Origin: Haemophilus sp. | GTDB taxonomy: Bacteria; Pseudomonadota; Gammaproteobacteria; Enterobacterales; Pasteurellaceae | Direction of reading: 5' to 3' | Assembly (NCBI GenBank): GCA_019423025.1 | Contig: JAHZCD010000002.1 | Location: 62,001 to 126,000, forward strand | Length of the DNA: 64,000 nt | Part shown: piece by piece, positions 1 to 7,122 of the stretch | Position numbering within the stretch: the stretch's first letter is position 1 | How the letters are laid out: the number at the start of each line of letters is the position of its first letter | Made by a program: the position numbers and the translations under genes | Notes under the pieces: generated by a model | The model's database searches: none | Seen by the model: the letters and a program-made list of their open reading frames with translations, nothing else | What the model was told of the DNA's origin: nothing

Positions 1-247
1 AGAACTTGGATACACCGTAGGTGAGATAAAACGCAGTACCCATGATACCGATATCGGCTTTTTGTAGCCCTAAGTCCGTTAGCATGGCTGGCATAACGAA
101 GTTAAAACTTTTACGAGTAAAATAGAATACGGCATAGCCGATATAACTGGTAATCATCAAATGTAATCGCCAGTAACGATAAGTTTTGTCGATCTCCTCT
201 TTGCTTTTAGTAACCGGTAGATCCGGTGGTACACTGAAGATACCCAT
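1..247 (-). CDS. Organophosphate:phosphate antiporter family MFS protein (UhpC-like), 5' end only
   Basis: Only the first 82 codons are present; the gene runs off the left edge of the window. The visible residues include EIDKTYRYWRLH, then a first membrane segment (about residues 30-45) followed by YFTRKSFN, which is typical of the GlpT/UhpT/UhpC/PgtP family of organophosphate:inorganic phosphate antiporters and closest, from memory, to UhpC. The start ATG is at 247 with a good GAGGAG-type ribosome binding site 6-7 bases upstream. The family either imports sugar phosphates or glycerol phosphates in exchange for phosphate or, for UhpC, acts as a membrane sensor. No uhpA/uhpB partners are visible, and the fragment is too short to decide between transporter and sensor. 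Confidence 0.8.
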   Translation of the reverse strand, partial: MGIFSVPPDLPVTKSKEEIDKTYRYWRLHLMITSYIGYAVFYFTRKSFNFVMPAMLTDLGLQKADIGIMGTAFYLTYGVSKF

Positions 248-380
248 AATATTTCTCCTCTAATGATAATAATTCATTCCAGTATATTACAAAGCCGGTT
301 TTCAAAAGGGGACTCAGATCAAAAAATAGGGAATTTATAGGAAAAAATGGCTTGATGAATCGTTGATTTGATTATGATGG

Positions 381-424
381 AAAAAAGTGCGGTCAACATT
401 TTAGGGTTTTGACCGCACTTTTTT
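381..424. terminator. Bidirectional terminator built from an inverted uptake-sequence pair
   Basis: A 16-base stem has arms 381-396 and 409-424, each holding one uptake sequence core (AAGTGCGGT / ACCGCACTT), with a 12-base loop and A/T runs on both sides. It lies just beyond the folA stop codon and would end folA transcripts on the minus strand. Confidence 0.85.
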
Positions 425-445
425 TTAGGATGGTTTTGATATGTT

Positions 446-931
446 TTATGCTTTACGCTGTAAAATTAAAGAACGACAATCATAGGGATTATCTGCATCC
501 GCTTGACGATATTCTTCAAACTCGATGTTCCATTCTGCCCAATTAATTTCAGGAAAGAACGTATCGCCGTCAATGTCAGCTTGAATTTGCGTGAGATACA
601 ATTTATCAGCTTTAGGTAAATATTGTTTAAATAACTCCCCCCCGCCAATCAGCATAATTTCATCAAATTCTTTAACAAAATCGACCGCACTTTCAAAATT
701 CTCTTTCCAGATGACACCTTCATGTTCGTAAGGTGTACGTGAAAGGACAATATTGGTACGTTTCGGCAGTGGACGACCAATGCTTTCAAAGGTTTTACGT
801 CCCATAATTACCGGTTTGCCCGTAGTATTTTTACGAAACCAGGCTAAATCGGCAGGTAAGTGCCAAGGCATTTGATTATCTTTTCCGATGACGTTATTTT
901 TTGTTGTCGCAACGATCAAACTTAATGTCAT
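446..931 (-). CDS. folA: Dihydrofolate reductase
   Basis: Reduces dihydrofolate to tetrahydrofolate with NADPH in the cytoplasm; target of trimethoprim. The 161-residue product shows the family motifs in order: a start-proximal LIVATTKNNVIG strand and loop, MPWHLPADL with the catalytic acid at Asp28, the NADPH-binding IMGRKTFESIGRPLP (about 43-57), and MLIGGGELF near residue 100. A longer frame begins at 979, but the ATG at 931 gives the usual length of about 160 and the N-terminus I remember for Haemophilus DHFR. A G7 run encodes part of IGGGE. The gene is monocistronic, ending at the uptake-sequence terminator at 381-424. Confidence 0.97.
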   Translation of the reverse strand: MTLSLIVATTKNNVIGKDNQMPWHLPADLAWFRKNTTGKPVIMGRKTFESIGRPLPKRTNIVLSRTPYEHEGVIWKENFESAVDFVKEFDEIMLIGGGELFKQYLPKADKLYLTQIQADIDGDTFFPEINWAEWNIEFEEYRQADADNPYDCRSLILQRKA

Positions 932-1072
932 ATTTTCTATCCCATTTTTCTTTTTTTGCATTATATCATAGGTATTCACAAAATCTGAATTCGAGATGGG
1001 ATTTTTCGTGATTTTTATTTATTTTAGTGCTAATTTAACGCCAATTTACTATTTTTTTATTGAGGACAAACT

Positions 1073-2182
1073 ATGTCGGCAAATCGCAAAACAATCGTCG
1101 TAAAATTTGGTACTAGCACATTAACACATGGTTCTCCAAAATTGAATGCGCCTCACATGGTCGATATTGTTCGCCAGATTGCCCAGCTTCATCAAGCGGG
1201 TTTTCGTGTCGTGATTGTGACATCAGGTGCGATTGCCGCTGGACGACATTATTTAAATCATCCTCAACTTCCTCCAACTATTGCCTCAAAGCAGCTTTTA
1301 GCTGCAGTAGGGCAGAGTCAACTGATTCAAGCCTGGGAAAAATTATTTGCGATTTATGATATTCATATTGGACAAATTTTATTAACTCGTGCCGATATTG
1401 AAGATCGTGAACGTTTTTTAAATGCGCGCGATACATTACATGCGCTGTTGGACAATCACATTATTCCAGTGATTAACGAGAATGATGCGGTAGCAACGGC
1501 TGAGATTAAAGTAGGGGATAACGATAACTTATCGGCGTTAGTTGCGATTTTAGTGCAAGCAGAACAACTTTACTTATTAACGGATCAACAAGGCTTATAC
1601 GAAAGCGATCCTCGTAAAAATCCAGATGCGAAATTGATTCCAGTGGTTGAGCAAATTACTGATCATATTCGTTCGATTGCAGGCGGTAGTGGTACAAACC
1701 TTGGTACTGGCGGGATGAGTACAAAAATTATTGCAGCAGATGTGGCAACGCGTTCAGGTATTGAAACGATAATTGCACCAGGTAGCCGACCTGATGTGAT
1801 TGTGGATTTAGCCTACGATAAACCAATTGGTACGAAATTTATTGCACATCATTCAGATCGTCTCGAAAGTCGTAAACAGTGGTTATTTGCAGCTCCATCA
1901 GCGGGTATGCTGACGATTGATGAGGGTGCTGAAAATGCCATGTTAGTACAGAATAAATCGTTGTTGCCTGCAGGGATTACGGCTGTGAAAGGGCGTTTCT
2001 CACGTGGTGAAGTCGTCAAAATTAAGAATACCTCAGGTAAAGTGATTGCACTCGGTATGCCGCGTTATAACAGCGATGCGTTGGAATTAATCAAAGGGAA
2101 AAAATCCCAAGAAATTGAACAAATTCTTGGCTATGAGTATGGTGCAGTTGCGTTACATCGTGATGACATGATTGTGCTATAG
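1073..2182 (+). CDS. proB: Glutamate 5-kinase with C-terminal PUA domain
   Basis: Phosphorylates L-glutamate to gamma-glutamyl phosphate, the first step of proline synthesis. The product is 369 residues, the normal full length. The amino-acid kinase domain (about 5-260) shows VVKFGTSTLT at 9-18, INENDAV at 134-140, GDNDNLSA at 148-155 and GTGGMSTK at 211-218. A PUA domain follows, roughly 280-360. The ATG at 1073 is preceded by a GAGGA ribosome binding site. proA is not adjacent in this window, so the proline genes are not clustered here. Confidence 0.97.
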   Translation: MSANRKTIVVKFGTSTLTHGSPKLNAPHMVDIVRQIAQLHQAGFRVVIVTSGAIAAGRHYLNHPQLPPTIASKQLLAAVGQSQLIQAWEKLFAIYDIHIGQILLTRADIEDRERFLNARDTLHALLDNHIIPVINENDAVATAEIKVGDNDNLSALVAILVQAEQLYLLTDQQGLYESDPRKNPDAKLIPVVEQITDHIRSIAGGSGTNLGTGGMSTKIIAADVATRSGIETIIAPGSRPDVIVDLAYDKPIGTKFIAHHSDRLESRKQWLFAAPSAGMLTIDEGAENAMLVQNKSLLPAGITAVKGRFSRGEVVKIKNTSGKVIALGMPRYNSDALELIKGKKSQEIEQILGYEYGAVALHRDDMIVL

Positions 2183-2294
2183 CTTAAAATAGAAATCGGA
2201 TCTCTTATATTTTCTGAACCTTCCTTTTATTTTGTTGGTCTATAAAACCATAAAAAGGGCAATAGCCCGATATTAAGTAGTAAAAGGAGACAAC

Positions 2295-2675
2295 ATGAGA
2301 TTAATAGCGACCGTTTTAGCTGTTGGGCTATTAAGTGCTTGTACGCAGGGCTATTATGTAAAACATCGTAGCCCAATTTCAGTGAGCAAACACGTAAAGC
2401 GTTTAAATACGACGGTCTGTCATGATAAAGATGACTGGTATTTAGATGGTTATCGTGTAGGAAAAGATTTCCAAGCGCAAAGCCAATCTCAATTGAATAA
2501 ACGAATTAATTATTGTGGCCGGCGTGTACCTGAAGAGCTGAGAACCGCATGGTTTAACGGTTTTGATGCAGGCTCAAATGGCGTTCAGATTGATATAGAG
2601 GGGTATGATGAGGATGCTCTCTTAACCTATGATTATGACGATGATGATCGTTATAGCGAAGATGAAGAAGAATAA
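2295..2675 (+). CDS. Small acidic lipoprotein of unknown function
   Basis: A 126-residue product starts with a lipoprotein signal peptide: basic MR, a hydrophobic core, and the lipobox LSAC with the lipidated cysteine at residue 16. The body has a WYLDGYRVGKDF segment and a later AWFNGFDAG segment, a repeated W..G...G pattern that resembles DUF2799-type proteins, though I am not sure of the family. The C-terminus is strongly acidic (DYDDDDRYSEDEEE). A strong AAAGGAGA ribosome binding site precedes the ATG. It stands alone between proB (112 bases upstream) and a terminator. I do not recognise a specific function; location in an outer or inner membrane leaflet facing the periplasm is inferred from the lipobox. 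Confidence 0.8.
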   Translation: MRLIATVLAVGLLSACTQGYYVKHRSPISVSKHVKRLNTTVCHDKDDWYLDGYRVGKDFQAQSQSQLNKRINYCGRRVPEELRTAWFNGFDAGSNGVQIDIEGYDEDALLTYDYDDDDRYSEDEEE

Positions 2676-2706
2676 AAAAGTGCGGTTAATTTTAACCGCA
2701 CTTTTT
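2675..2706. terminator. Bidirectional uptake-sequence terminator
   Basis: Inverted uptake sequences (AAGTGCGGT near 2679 and ACCGCACTT near 2695) form a stem of about 15 base pairs flanked by A and T runs. It overlaps the stop codon of the lipoprotein gene and faces the convergent fklB gene, so it can end both transcripts. Confidence 0.85.
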
Positions 2707-2710
2707 CTTT

Positions 2711-3343
2711 TTAAAGGATATCGAGTAATTCAACTTCAAACACTAAGGTTGAGAATGGTGGGATAGATGCGCCCGCACCACGTTCACCGTAAGCCAGTTC
2801 GTGTGGAATAGTGAGTTTCCATTTAGAACCAACAGGCATCATTTGTAATGCTTCAACCCAACCACGAATTACGCCATTTACTGGGAATTCAGCCGGTGTG
2901 CCACGTGCAACAGAGCTATCGAATACAGTACCATCTGGTAATGTACCTGTGTAGTGAACACGTACTTTATCAGTTGCAGATGGTTTGTTTCCGTTACCTT
3001 CGGTTAAAATTTCGTATTGTAAACCGCTGTCAGTGACGTTTACGCCTGCTTTTTTTACGTTTTCTTCTAAGAATTTTTTACCTTCTTCTTCAATCGCTTT
3101 GAATTGCGCTTGTTGTGCTTCAGCTGCTTGTTGTTGAAGAGCTTGAACAGAATGCATTAAATCATTAATTTCTAATGCAGGTTGATTGCGATTTAACGCA
3201 TCGAAAATGCCTTTTGCTACTGCTTCTACAGAAATATCCATTTGGCTATCTGCTAATTGTTGACCGATTTGTAAACCGATACCGTAGCTACCTTTTTCAG
3301 AAATACTTTCTAATTTTACTTGTTCAAAAATTTGAGCTGTCAT
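2711..3343 (-). CDS. fklB: FKBP-type peptidyl-prolyl cis-trans isomerase (FKBP22/FklB)
   Basis: Catalyses cis-trans isomerisation of peptidyl-prolyl bonds during protein folding. The 210-residue product has the two-part layout of FklB/Mip-like isomerases: an N-terminal helical dimerisation region (about 1-105, with SYGIGLQIGQQL and a Gln/Ala-rich helix) and a C-terminal FKBP domain starting near VHYTGTLPDGTVFDSS and including VIRGWVEALQMMPVGSKWKLTIPHELAYG. There is no signal peptide, so it should be cytoplasmic like E. coli FklB rather than periplasmic FkpA. An AAAGGA site precedes the ATG. It follows psd by 22 bases in the same direction and may be co-transcribed with it. Confidence 0.93.
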   Translation of the reverse strand: MTAQIFEQVKLESISEKGSYGIGLQIGQQLADSQMDISVEAVAKGIFDALNRNQPALEINDLMHSVQALQQQAAEAQQAQFKAIEEEGKKFLEENVKKAGVNVTDSGLQYEILTEGNGNKPSATDKVRVHYTGTLPDGTVFDSSVARGTPAEFPVNGVIRGWVEALQMMPVGSKWKLTIPHELAYGERGAGASIPPFSTLVFEVELLDIL

Positions 3344-3365
3344 TGTTTTTTCCTTTGTTGTAAAA

Positions 3366-4235
3366 CTATTTTTTCAATGCCAAGATTTCACCCATGCGAA
3401 CAGGTTCATCAACACTTAAATGATCGGCAATTTGCACTTGACCGGCTTGGAATAAATTAATTACGGTAGAACCAAGTTGGAACCAACCCATTTCTTGACC
3501 TTTACTTAATTTAACCGAACTTTCACCTTCATAAGTCCAGACTTTCACTTCGTTATGACGTGGCGGATTAATAACGCCAGCCCAAACAGTGCCGATACTC
3601 GCAGTGATTGTTGCACCTACTAAGATTTGTACCATGGTACCGAATTCAGTATCAAAGACACAAATCACACGTTCATTACGTGCGAAGAGGTTAGGCACAT
3701 GTTTCGCTAAAAACGGATTGACGGAGAATAAATCACCTGGTACGTAAATCATTTTGCGAAGAGTACCATCACATGGCATATGCACACGGTGATAATCACG
3801 TGGTGATAAATAAGTGGTGATGAATTCCCCATTTTTAAAGGTCTCGGTTAAATCTTTATCTTCCGCTAATAAATCATTTAAGCTGAAGAAGTGACCTTTT
3901 GCTTGTAATAGACGATCATCGTCAATGTGTCCACATTCACTTACACGGCCATCCGCAGGACAACAAAGTGCGGTTGGATTTTGGTTAATTGGTCGTGCAT
4001 TTTCTTTTAATGGACGGATAAAGAATTCATTAAAACTGGCGTAATCACTGAATTTTTCTTTTTCAGCAATGCTCATATCAATGTTGTATTTTTTTGCAAA
4101 CGCTTTAATCACAAAATGTGTCACGGCGCCCCATTTTTGTTTAGCTAACCAACCTGCTGCTTGTGTCATATAGATTTGTGGCATCACATATTGAAATGCA
4201 ATTTTTAGGCGTTGCCAATAAGAAATTGGGTTCAT
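3366..4235 (-). CDS. psd: Phosphatidylserine decarboxylase proenzyme
   Basis: Decarboxylates phosphatidylserine to phosphatidylethanolamine at the inner membrane. The proenzyme cleaves itself at an LGST motif to make a small alpha chain carrying a pyruvoyl group; here LGST is at residues 254-257, so Ser256 would become the pyruvoyl residue. Other family segments are CPADGRVSECG, YLSPRDYHRVHMPCDG and GATITASIGTVWAG. A longer frame reaches 4247, but the ATG at 4235 has a GGAGA site at good spacing and gives 289 residues, the usual length. The gene for the preceding pathway step, pssA, lies 125 bases upstream on the same strand, so the two phosphatidylethanolamine steps sit together. Confidence 0.96.
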   Translation of the reverse strand: MNPISYWQRLKIAFQYVMPQIYMTQAAGWLAKQKWGAVTHFVIKAFAKKYNIDMSIAEKEKFSDYASFNEFFIRPLKENARPINQNPTALCCPADGRVSECGHIDDDRLLQAKGHFFSLNDLLAEDKDLTETFKNGEFITTYLSPRDYHRVHMPCDGTLRKMIYVPGDLFSVNPFLAKHVPNLFARNERVICVFDTEFGTMVQILVGATITASIGTVWAGVINPPRHNEVKVWTYEGESSVKLSKGQEMGWFQLGSTVINLFQAGQVQIADHLSVDEPVRMGEILALKK

Positions 4236-4330
4236 TGATTTCTCCAATAAGATTTAAAAGTCGGGCGATTATAACAACTTATTTCACTTGTGCAATGTTA
4301 GTCGAGGTTTTTGCGTAAGATACAAGCAAG

Positions 4331-4355
4331 AAGCCGACATTTGTCGGCCTCTTTT
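4331..4355. terminator. Hairpin between pssA and psd, possible weak terminator
   Basis: A 6-base GC-rich stem, GCCGAC (4333-4338) and GTCGGC (4343-4348), has a 4-base loop. The better T-run is on the plus strand, where no gene needs it; on the minus strand the stem is followed only by TTCTTGTAT. It may partly terminate pssA transcripts before psd. Confidence 0.45.
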
Positions 4356-4360
4356 TGCGT

Positions 4361-5728
4361 TTATAAAATCATTTTGACTAATTTGTCTGCTTGAATCCGA
4401 GCAAATTTCTTCAACAGTTTTTGCACCGGTTCAGGATATTGCGTCAATTCTTCTAATTCAGAATAATCTTGCAATACTTTGGTATGTTGGCGGATGTGCG
4501 ACAATTCTTGTTCCACTTGAGGCAGAAGTTCTTGTTTTGGATCGTGGATTAATAATCCATTTTCCGCATCTAAACGCCATGCGCGCGGGTTTAAGTTGTT
4601 CCCCGTTAAAAGAATATACTGGTTGTCCACCCAAACACCTTTGAGGTGATAAGTGTTATCGCCGTCTTTCCATAAACGCACAGTTAAATGGCCATTTTTA
4701 ATGTAAGCATCAAATTTCTCGCAGAAACGACGAAGATTGCTTTCATATAAATAAGGCAATGCACCTGCCATTTTAAATGGCTGCTCTGGTGGAATATAGA
4801 AATCGTTCGCGACTTTATCACCCACGATAATTTCGACACGTTTTCCTTGTTCTAATAAGCGGGCAAGTTTACTTCTTAGCGTGCGAGGGAAGTTGAAATA
4901 AGGCGTACAAATCACCAGTTTTTCCTGCACTTGTAAGAATAAATCTTCGATAACTTGGTTTAATTCATTGCTCGATGCACCTAAACCAAAAAGTGGTGAA
5001 ATAGTTAAAACATCTGAAAAACCAACCGCACTTTCCAACTGATATTCAGCATGGGCAGATAAGTTTTTACGATAAGCTTTTATTGCACTACGAATTTCTT
5101 TGGTGCGAGGGCGATTAGCCACATCTAATGGATGTACCGCACTGAAATCCAATAAATAATCATTGATGAAATTAACCATCGAGTCGGCAAGTGCAGCATT
5201 ATGGATTTTTTGATAACGGTCGTAGCGGTATTTATCTTGTTGTTGTAAATACACGTTATTGATACTTGCGCCGCTATAAAGGACGGTATCATCAAAGATA
5301 AAGCCTTTAATATGTAATACACCGAAGACTTCACGGGTATTAATAGGTACACCGAAGAACATATTCGGTTCATCGGGAAGTTGATAGGTTTGGCGTTGCT
5401 CACAATACCAATCAGCGTTAGTGGCAGATTTTTCTGCACCGAGTAAATTGCGTTGTCCGCGATGCCAATCCACTAAAATTTTCACATCCAATTCAGGATG
5501 ATCTTGTTTTACGCGATAAATCTCATTGAGAATTTCTTGTCCCGCTTCATCTTTTTGCCAATAAAGCGCGGTCACGTAAATACGTTTTTTAGCTTGGCGA
5601 ATTAATTCTATAATTTGTGCTTTGAATTCAAGTGGACTAAACAGAAACTCAACCTGCTCTGCCTGTAAAGGAAGAAAAGGTAAATTTTTTAAATTTTGTT
5701 CTGCTCGTTTAGCTTTATTGATTAACAT
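4361..5728 (-). CDS. pssA: CDP-diacylglycerol-serine O-phosphatidyltransferase (phosphatidylserine synthase)
   Basis: Transfers the phosphatidyl group from CDP-diacylglycerol to serine, making phosphatidylserine. This is the phospholipase-D-type enzyme of gamma-proteobacteria, not the integral-membrane type. The 455 residues match the family length and carry the two HKD catalytic motifs: HIKGFIFDD with His139, Lys141 and Asp146, and a second HLKGVWVDN in the C-terminal half followed by LLTGNNLNPRAW. An AGAGA site precedes the ATG. psd, encoding the next enzyme, is downstream on the same strand. The gene is divergent from the methyltransferase gene at 5878. Confidence 0.95.
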   Translation of the reverse strand: MLINKAKRAEQNLKNLPFLPLQAEQVEFLFSPLEFKAQIIELIRQAKKRIYVTALYWQKDEAGQEILNEIYRVKQDHPELDVKILVDWHRGQRNLLGAEKSATNADWYCEQRQTYQLPDEPNMFFGVPINTREVFGVLHIKGFIFDDTVLYSGASINNVYLQQQDKYRYDRYQKIHNAALADSMVNFINDYLLDFSAVHPLDVANRPRTKEIRSAIKAYRKNLSAHAEYQLESAVGFSDVLTISPLFGLGASSNELNQVIEDLFLQVQEKLVICTPYFNFPRTLRSKLARLLEQGKRVEIIVGDKVANDFYIPPEQPFKMAGALPYLYESNLRRFCEKFDAYIKNGHLTVRLWKDGDNTYHLKGVWVDNQYILLTGNNLNPRAWRLDAENGLLIHDPKQELLPQVEQELSHIRQHTKVLQDYSELEELTQYPEPVQKLLKKFARIQADKLVKMIL

Positions 5729-5877
5729 AATCTATCTCTACACTAAAAATTAATGCTCTAGTTTACAATATTTCCTTTGAGGATTGATAGAAAAAAGGTT
5801 TTTTTTCGTTATAATGCTCACAAATTTTCGCATTTTTTGGCGAATTATTATCCAATTTTTCCTTCGAGAAGCAAATT

Positions 5878-6951
5878 ATGAGCAATTCACGCAAACCATC
5901 ATTCCAAACAAATTCCACCAAATCTTTTCAAGAGCGTAGCCCAAAACGTGCATTTAATGATAAAGAACGTCGCTTTGATGATCGTCGTAATAATGAAAAA
6001 CGTGAGGGAAATCGACCGCACTTTGATAAAAAACGGGATGATCGTAAACCTTCTCGTGGTTTCCAACAGCAAGAAGTGAGAGAACCGAAAATTGCAGAAC
6101 TTTCATTAAATAAAGCCAATGGTGAAAGTGGCTCGGTAAAAGTAACAGTAAAAAGCACTGGCGTGAGTTATAAAGCGAAAGAAAAGAAAACTGGCGCATT
6201 ATCACCGCGTGCACCAGAAAAAATTAAAAAGAACCGCTCTGAAGAAATGAAAGTGTATGGTGAAAATGCCTGCTTAGAATTGTTTGCAGAACGTCCGGAG
6301 AGCATCGTTCGCGTATGGGCAATGGTGCAAATGGCACATCGAATTGGCGAGATTTTCAGTTATTTAGCCGCAAATAAAAAAGTGTATCACGTGGTGGATA
6401 GCGATGAGCTGAGCTTAGTGAGTGGTACCGAGCATCATGGCGGCATTTGTATGTTAGTGAAGAAACAACGTACTTTCTCTTTGCAAGGTTATTTAGATGT
6501 ACCGCGTCAAGAAGACTGTTTAGTCGTGCTTGATCAAGTTAATAATGCGCAAAATCTAGGTGGCGTTGTGCGTACTTGTGCCTTCTATGGCATTAAAAAT
6601 GTGGTAACAAATCAAGTTGAACAGCTTTACGCGCCCGCTGCTATGCGTGTAGCTGAAGGCGGAATGGAGCATATTCGTATTTTAGAAACAGAAAGTACTG
6701 AAATCGCTTTAGAGGCTTTACGTAAGGCAGGCTATCAGATTATTCATGTATCAACCAATAAACAAGGCGTTGCGTTGGAACAACTCAAATTTGCAGAGAA
6801 AGTCGCGTTGGTATTGAGTGAAGGTAGTACGGACGATATTCGTGAGAAACAAGATGTAAATGTGCGTCTTTCTTTAAGTAATCCATTAAAAGCAGGATTA
6901 AATATTGCAGTAAATACAGGGATTTTATTAGCACATTGGTATGTGAAATAA
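5878..6951 (+). CDS. SpoU/TrmH-family RNA methyltransferase (YfiF-like)
   Basis: Predicted S-adenosylmethionine-dependent 2'-O-ribose methyltransferase of the SPOUT superfamily acting on tRNA or rRNA; the exact target is unknown. The 357-residue product has a long, highly basic, disordered N-terminal region (about 1-110, rich in Arg, Lys, Asn and Gln), then a SpoU substrate-binding domain beginning near EEMKVYGENACLELF, then the catalytic knot domain with LDQVNNAQNLGGVVRTCAFYG, VALVLSEGSTD and LSLSNPLKAGLNIAVNTGILL. The N-terminal extension and length fit E. coli YfiF rather than TrmH or RlmB. An uptake sequence lies in the basic region near 6012. GAGAAG upstream may serve as ribosome binding site. 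Confidence 0.88.
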   Translation: MSNSRKPSFQTNSTKSFQERSPKRAFNDKERRFDDRRNNEKREGNRPHFDKKRDDRKPSRGFQQQEVREPKIAELSLNKANGESGSVKVTVKSTGVSYKAKEKKTGALSPRAPEKIKKNRSEEMKVYGENACLELFAERPESIVRVWAMVQMAHRIGEIFSYLAANKKVYHVVDSDELSLVSGTEHHGGICMLVKKQRTFSLQGYLDVPRQEDCLVVLDQVNNAQNLGGVVRTCAFYGIKNVVTNQVEQLYAPAAMRVAEGGMEHIRILETESTEIALEALRKAGYQIIHVSTNKQGVALEQLKFAEKVALVLSEGSTDDIREKQDVNVRLSLSNPLKAGLNIAVNTGILLAHWYVK

Positions 6952-6983
6952 CCTTAAGTGCGGTCATTTTTAGGTTTGTTTTG

Positions 6984-7013
6984 GGGGCTGACATCTGTCA
7001 GCCCTTTTTCTTT
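6984..7013 (+). terminator. Intrinsic terminator after the SpoU methyltransferase gene
   Basis: Stem GGGCTGACA (6985-6993) and TGTCAGCCC (6996-7004) is followed by TTTTTCTTTT. An uptake sequence at about 6957 sits between the stop codon and the hairpin. Confidence 0.9.
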
Positions 7014-7122
7014 TTCAAAATTGTGTAAGATTCAAAATTTTAATATTTCTTTTAAAAGCCTTTGGGGGGAATCAGACAAAAGATCTATACTATTTCCAGT
7101 TGTTATTTAACAGGGAGTTTTT

